From CAZFAT01 sp964517075 (GTDB lineage Bacteria > Acidobacteriota > Vicinamibacteria > Vicinamibacterales > SCN-69-37): 9,363 bases of DNA. This document shows positions 5,992 to 9,363 of this stretch, piece by piece. The stretch is from contig CAZFAT010000136.1 in the NCBI GenBank assembly GCA_964517075.1, forward strand, positions 1-9,363. Direction: 5' to 3'. The notes beneath the pieces were generated by a model, which was given only the letters and a program-made list of their open reading frames with translations, was not told the origin of the DNA and made no database searches. Position 1 is the stretch's first letter; each line of letters begins with the position of its first letter. A program made the translations under genes and the position numbers.

Positions 5992-6609
5992 TTGTCATCC
6001 GCTTCACAACGGGCAGAGCGAACACTGAGCCCTACCGCTCCGCAGATCACGCGGATGCTGGAGGCGTGGCGGGCAGGGCATCGCTCGGCCCTCGACGAAC
6101 TCGTTCCGCTCGTCGAGGTCGAGCTTAGGCGGCTCGCGCGGGGTTACCTCCGCCGAGAGCGGCGAGGGCATGTGCTTCAGACCACGGCCCTCGTCAACGA
6201 GGCGTTCGTCCGATTGGTCGGTTGGCAAGATGTCACCTGGCAGAGCCGCGCGCACTTTTTTGCCATGGCGGCGCAGTTGATGCGGCACATCCTGGTCGAC
6301 ATCGCGCGGCGGCGTGCACGAAGCGTCGACGGCCGCGTGCTCGTCGTTGATCCCGCAGAGACCGAGCGCGCCATCCAGGACCGCTCCAGGGATCTGATGG
6401 CGCTGGACGACGCCTTGCGCGAGCTCGCTGAACACGACCCGCGGAAATCACAGATCGTCGAACTGCGCTTCTTCGGTGGACTGACCCTGGAGGAAATCGC
6501 CGAGGTGATCGGCGTGGCTCCCGTCACGGTCAGCCGCGAGTGGGCCAAAGCGCGCGCCTGGCTCCGCCGGGAGGTCGCGCGCAGCGCACCGAACCGCACC
6601 CACTGTTGA
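5992..6609 (+). CDS. ECF sigma factor (Sigma70_ECF type), kinase-linked
   Basis: The 205-residue product has sigma region 2 at about 20-95 (with FFAMAAQLMRHILVDIARRR, the -10 recognition part) and region 4 at about 145-195, including a helix-turn-helix (LTLEEIAEVIGVAPVTVSREW) for the -35 element. There is no anti-sigma gene next to it; a Ser/Thr kinase gene follows after 10 bases. Region 2.2 reads LQTTALVNEAF, with T64-T65 where most ECF factors have an acidic stretch. In kinase-linked ECF factors such as Vibrio EcfP/PpkT, phosphorylation of Thr in this region enables RNA polymerase binding, so the same control is inferred here. The start is TTG with GAGGT five bases upstream. An ATG at 6055 would cut into region 2 and has no better site. 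Confidence 0.88.
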   Translation: MSSASQRAERTLSPTAPQITRMLEAWRAGHRSALDELVPLVEVELRRLARGYLRRERRGHVLQTTALVNEAFVRLVGWQDVTWQSRAHFFAMAAQLMRHILVDIARRRARSVDGRVLVVDPAETERAIQDRSRDLMALDDALRELAEHDPRKSQIVELRFFGGLTLEEIAEVIGVAPVTVSREWAKARAWLRREVARSAPNRTHC

Positions 6610-6619
6610 GGGAAACGAG

Positions 6620-7231
6620 ATGGAGGGTCGACGCTGGGCGGTCGTCGACAGCATCTTGGGCGCGGCGCTCGAGCGAGCACCGCACGAGCGCGAGGCGTTC
6701 GTGCACCAGACATGCGCGGATGACGAGGAGCTGCGCCGGGACGTGGAATCGTTGCTGGCGCAGGTGCGAGACGCCGGCGACTTCCTCGAACCGCCCGCCC
6801 GCCAGTTGCTCGACGTCGCAGCGGCGTCAGGTCGCGATTCAGTGCCTGGCTCGTTTGGGCCCTATCGAATGCTCGAGCCGCTGGGCAGTGGCGGAATGGG
6901 CGACGTGTATCGCGCGCGTGACGACCGGCTCAAACGCGATGTCGCGCTCAAGGTGCTTCCGAACCTTCTCGCTGCTGATCCCGACCGACTGGCCAGGTTT
7001 CAGCGCGAGGCGGAGATCCTCGCGTCGCTGAATCATCCTCACATCGCGGCGATCTATGGCGTCGAAGAACGCGACGGTCTACGCGCTCTCTCGAACTGGT
7101 CGATGGCGACACTCTCGCTGATCGGATTGCCCGCGGACCGCTGTCCATTCATGACGCGCTCGCGATCGGCCGACAGGTGGCCGACGCACTGGATGCCGCG
7201 CATGAACACGGAATCGTCCACCGCGATCTGA
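6620..7231 (+). CDS. Ser/Thr protein kinase, N-terminal piece (frame broken near 7090)
   Basis: The first 60 residues are the helical extension usual for these kinases (DDEELRRDVESLLAQV). The N-lobe follows, with the Gly-rich loop LGSGGMGDVY (residues 88-97), the ATP-binding lysine in VALKV (K111), and the helix-C glutamate in FQREAE (E130). Kinase similarity ends at about residue 157 (GLRAL, 7090). The rest, to the stop at 7231, is out-of-frame reading and looks random. A Shine-Dalgarno sequence (GAGGG, 6608-6612) overlaps the sigma gene's stop and lies seven bases before this ATG. Alone, this piece lacks all catalytic residues of the C-lobe. Confidence 0.8.
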   Translation: MEGRRWAVVDSILGAALERAPHEREAFVHQTCADDEELRRDVESLLAQVRDAGDFLEPPARQLLDVAAASGRDSVPGSFGPYRMLEPLGSGGMGDVYRARDDRLKRDVALKVLPNLLAADPDRLARFQREAEILASLNHPHIAAIYGVEERDGLRALSNWSMATLSLIGLPADRCPFMTRSRSADRWPTHWMPRMNTESSTAI

Positions 7232-8067
7232 AGCCAGCGAATATCAAAGTCACTCCCCAGGGCCAGGTGAAGGTCCTGGATTTCGGTCTCGCAAAACTGG
7301 CGCGCACATCCACCGTCGTGCCGGTGGCTGCAGCGCGAGAAGAACACCCTGCGGACGTGGATCCGGCTGTCACGCGAGAGGGAACGATTCTCGGAACCGC
7401 TGCGTACATGGCGCCGGAACAGGCGTGCGGACAGCCGATTGATCGGCGCGCGGACGTGTGGGCCTTCGGTGCCGTACTCTACGAGATGCTGACGGGGCGA
7501 AGAGCCTTCCCCGGTGATGACCTGAGGCAGACCCTCGGCGCCGTCCTGAACGCCGACCCGGACTGGTCGGCGCTGCCCGCCGATACACCGGCTCGCATCC
7601 GGCGGCTGCTCGAACTGTGCCTCGACCGGGACGCCGGTCGCCGCGTTCGTGACATGGCCACGGTCGGTTTGATCATGGACGGTGCGTTCGAGACGGCCGG
7701 CGGACAGATTCGAGAGCAGATGACGCGGACGGCGTCATGGTCAAGCGGGTCGTTGCGTTGGACCGTCGGATTGGTTATCGGCTTGCTCGCGATCCTGGTC
7801 GCGTGGAGCGCGCTTCCCGTCGAGCAACGTCGTGTCTCACGTTTCGTGCTACCCGTAGATACCCGAGCACGCTTCAATCCGTCGGTGCCGGTCATCTCTC
7901 CCGACGGACAGTACCTCGCATACACCTGGGGCCCTCAAGGTAGCCGGACGCCTGTCACTGCACAGGATGGCGGCCCCCGAGGGAGCGCCTCTTGCGGAGT
8001 TCGGCGGCGCGTCGTATCCCTTCTTTTCTCCGGATTCGGCCTGGCTTGGGTTCTTCGCCGGCGGTGA
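7177..8067 (+). CDS. Ser/Thr protein kinase, C-lobe and membrane-anchor piece
   Basis: Kinase sequence in this frame resumes at 7093 (ELVDGDTLADRIARG), but the first start codon is GTG 7177. Residues from that GTG: catalytic loop HRDLKPAN (15-22; D17, K19, N22), metal-binding DFG (35-37), GTAAYMAPE (73-81), and the F-helix RRADVWAFG. A transmembrane helix lies at about 196-213 (VGLVIGLLAILVAW). After it the propeller begins (SPDGQYLAY, 241-249). Similarity ends near 7940; the Arg-rich tail to 8067 is out of frame. All catalytic C-lobe residues are intact, but without the N-lobe in frame the piece cannot bind ATP normally. Confidence 0.8.
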   Translation: MADALDAAHEHGIVHRDLKPANIKVTPQGQVKVLDFGLAKLARTSTVVPVAAAREEHPADVDPAVTREGTILGTAAYMAPEQACGQPIDRRADVWAFGAVLYEMLTGRRAFPGDDLRQTLGAVLNADPDWSALPADTPARIRRLLELCLDRDAGRRVRDMATVGLIMDGAFETAGGQIREQMTRTASWSSGSLRWTVGLVIGLLAILVAWSALPVEQRRVSRFVLPVDTRARFNPSVPVISPDGQYLAYTWGPQGSRTPVTAQDGGPRGSASCGVRRRVVSLLFSGFGLAWVLRRR

Positions 8068-9363
8068 GCTGAGGAAGGTCTCCGTGCTCGGCGGGGCCCC
8101 GCAGGCACTTGCCCGTGCGAATGCGAGCCGCGGTGCAAGTTGGGGTGACGACAACCGAATCGTGTTCGCCCCAAGTTTTCGCTCCCCCTTGCTGCGGGTG
8201 TCGGCCGACGGCGGGGCCCCCGAGACGCTCACCAGTCTGGACGTGCATCTCGACGAAAGCGGCCACCGGCGGCCACAGGTCCTGCCCGGCTCCCGCGCGG
8301 TGATCTTCACGGCGGTCCGCACGCGGGGCGACGCGCTCATCGTCGCCTCGCTGGAAACCGGCGAACGGCGCCTGACGATTGAGGGGGCGGACGTCGGCCG
8401 GTACGTCTCAACGGGTCATCTGGTGTACGCGCAGGGAGGACGCCTGATGGCAACGCGCTTCGACATCGGGCAATTAGCGGCTGCCGGACCGGCCGTCCCT
8501 CTTTTCGACATCGGTCCACCGTCAAACGATTCGGTGGCCTTCGAGGGCACCGATGCAGGGCTGCTCGCCTACCGGTCCGGATCGCCAGGGCCGTCCACGC
8601 TCGTATGGGTAAATAGAGCGGGCATGGTCACAGAATTCGCCCGGGCGATGCGCGGCTTCGCTCACCCCCGAGTGTCGCCGGATGGGAGGCGCATTGTCGC
8701 GTCCCGCGGGAACGACCTCTGGCTCTACGACCTGCCTCGAGACACGCTTTCGCAGCTCACGTTTCAAGGTGGCTCCACCCCGCTCTGGACACCTGACGGG
8801 CGTCGGGTCATCTACGGCCGGGCGAGGCCCGGTACGGGATGGGACATCTTTTGGAGACCTGCGGACGGGAGCGGCTCCGAGCAGGAGCTCGTGGCAAAGC
8901 CGCTCGATCAAGTGCCGAGCGGCGGGAATCCGTCTTTGGACGGTCACCTCCTCCCGTTCGGCGAGTGGTCACTCGATACGGCGGCCGATATCCATTTGCT
9001 TTCGATGAAGGATGGAGCCGACCGTGTGTTGGTGAAGAGCCCTGAATTCGAGCTCAACGCGTCGTTGTCGCCCGACGCGCGATATGTCGCCTATGTGTCC
9101 ACCGAGCTGGGCACCCCGGAGGTGTTCATCCGGCCGGTGATTGGAGAGGGCGGTATTCGCCGGGTCTCAGCTGAGGGAGGCGTTGAACCGCATTGGTCAC
9201 CCAACGGAGAAATCTTCTTCCGCAGCGGAACCAGGGTGCTCGCGGTCAACGTGAGGACGCAACCGAATCTGGTTGTGGGCACGCCTCGAACGCTTTTTGA
9301 AGGCCCATATGCCCTGAGCGCGATCTGGGATCGAAACTACGATGTTACGGCAGACGGCCAGCG
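7967..9363 (+). CDS. TolB/WD40-like beta-propeller piece of the kinase (3' end outside window)
   Basis: This frame has no stop from 7943 to the right edge (465 codons from ATG 7967). It carries repeated blade signatures of TolB-type propellers: SPDSAW (residue 21), SPDGRRIVA (237), WTPDGRRVIYG (274), SPDARYVAYVS (368) and WSPNGE (410). In family members it is the C-terminal extracytoplasmic sensor domain after the transmembrane helix, so it is part of the kinase and not a separate gene. ATG 7967 has no clear Shine-Dalgarno sequence. Kinase-propeller similarity starts a little earlier, at 7943 (AGRLSLHR). Confidence 0.78.
   Translation, partial: MAAPEGAPLAEFGGASYPFFSPDSAWLGFFAGGELRKVSVLGGAPQALARANASRGASWGDDNRIVFAPSFRSPLLRVSADGGAPETLTSLDVHLDESGHRRPQVLPGSRAVIFTAVRTRGDALIVASLETGERRLTIEGADVGRYVSTGHLVYAQGGRLMATRFDIGQLAAAGPAVPLFDIGPPSNDSVAFEGTDAGLLAYRSGSPGPSTLVWVNRAGMVTEFARAMRGFAHPRVSPDGRRIVASRGNDLWLYDLPRDTLSQLTFQGGSTPLWTPDGRRVIYGRARPGTGWDIFWRPADGSGSEQELVAKPLDQVPSGGNPSLDGHLLPFGEWSLDTAADIHLLSMKDGADRVLVKSPEFELNASLSPDARYVAYVSTELGTPEVFIRPVIGEGGIRRVSAEGGVEPHWSPNGEIFFRSGTRVLAVNVRTQPNLVVGTPRTLFEGPYALSAIWDRNYDVTADGQ

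Larger units (their letters stand above)
6620..9363 (+). pseudogene. Complete receptor-like Ser/Thr kinase gene interrupted by two frame changes
   Basis: The three pieces in order form one normal protein: N-terminal extension, kinase domain, transmembrane helix and periplasmic propeller. The frame shifts once near 7090 (net loss of one base, or equivalent) and back near 7940 (net gain of one, or loss of two), so the first and last pieces share a frame. No internal stop lies inside any matching segment. Either the gene has recently been inactivated or the sequence carries two indel errors. Confidence 0.7.

Overview
The window is GC-rich and densely coding. It most resembles an Acidobacteriota genome, possibly of the Vicinamibacteria type. 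This is inferred from gene content: an ECF sigma factor of the Sigma70_ECF type followed directly by a Ser/Thr kinase with a TolB/WD40-like propeller, and a secreted vanadium haloperoxidase-like protein. No rRNA or phylogenetic marker is present to confirm it.

Left part (1-3228): the 3' portion of a long protein gene, probably starting before the window, overlaps by ATGA a gene for an alpha-solenoid TPR-type protein. The long protein has a Pro/Thr-rich linker with a 14-residue repeat. This is followed by a helical region in which the protein's only two cysteines bracket a central hydrophobic segment. It may be an accessory protein or effector of a phage-tail-like system such as an extracellular contractile injection system (eCIS), but nothing in the window proves this.

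Middle part (3229-4394): a 499-base non-coding stretch holds a 15-bp tandem duplication, a fragment that looks like the 5' half of a tRNA-Ser, a strong intrinsic terminator, a cluster of GGGCACAC repeats and a promoter overlapped by an inverted repeat. That promoter drives a compact toxin-antitoxin pair, with a ribbon-helix-helix antitoxin (GTG start) and a PIN-domain VapC-like toxin overlapping it by 11 bases.

Right part (4555-9363): a minus-strand gene for a secreted vanadium-dependent haloperoxidase-like enzyme is divergent from an ECF sigma factor / Ser-Thr kinase operon. The kinase gene is split by two frame changes, near 7090 and 7940, that cancel each other, and it runs off the right edge. 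The sigma factor lacks the usual acidic stretch of region 2.2 and has Thr-Thr there, as expected for a sigma factor controlled by phosphorylation. Its partner kinase, however, is broken in this sequence as given.
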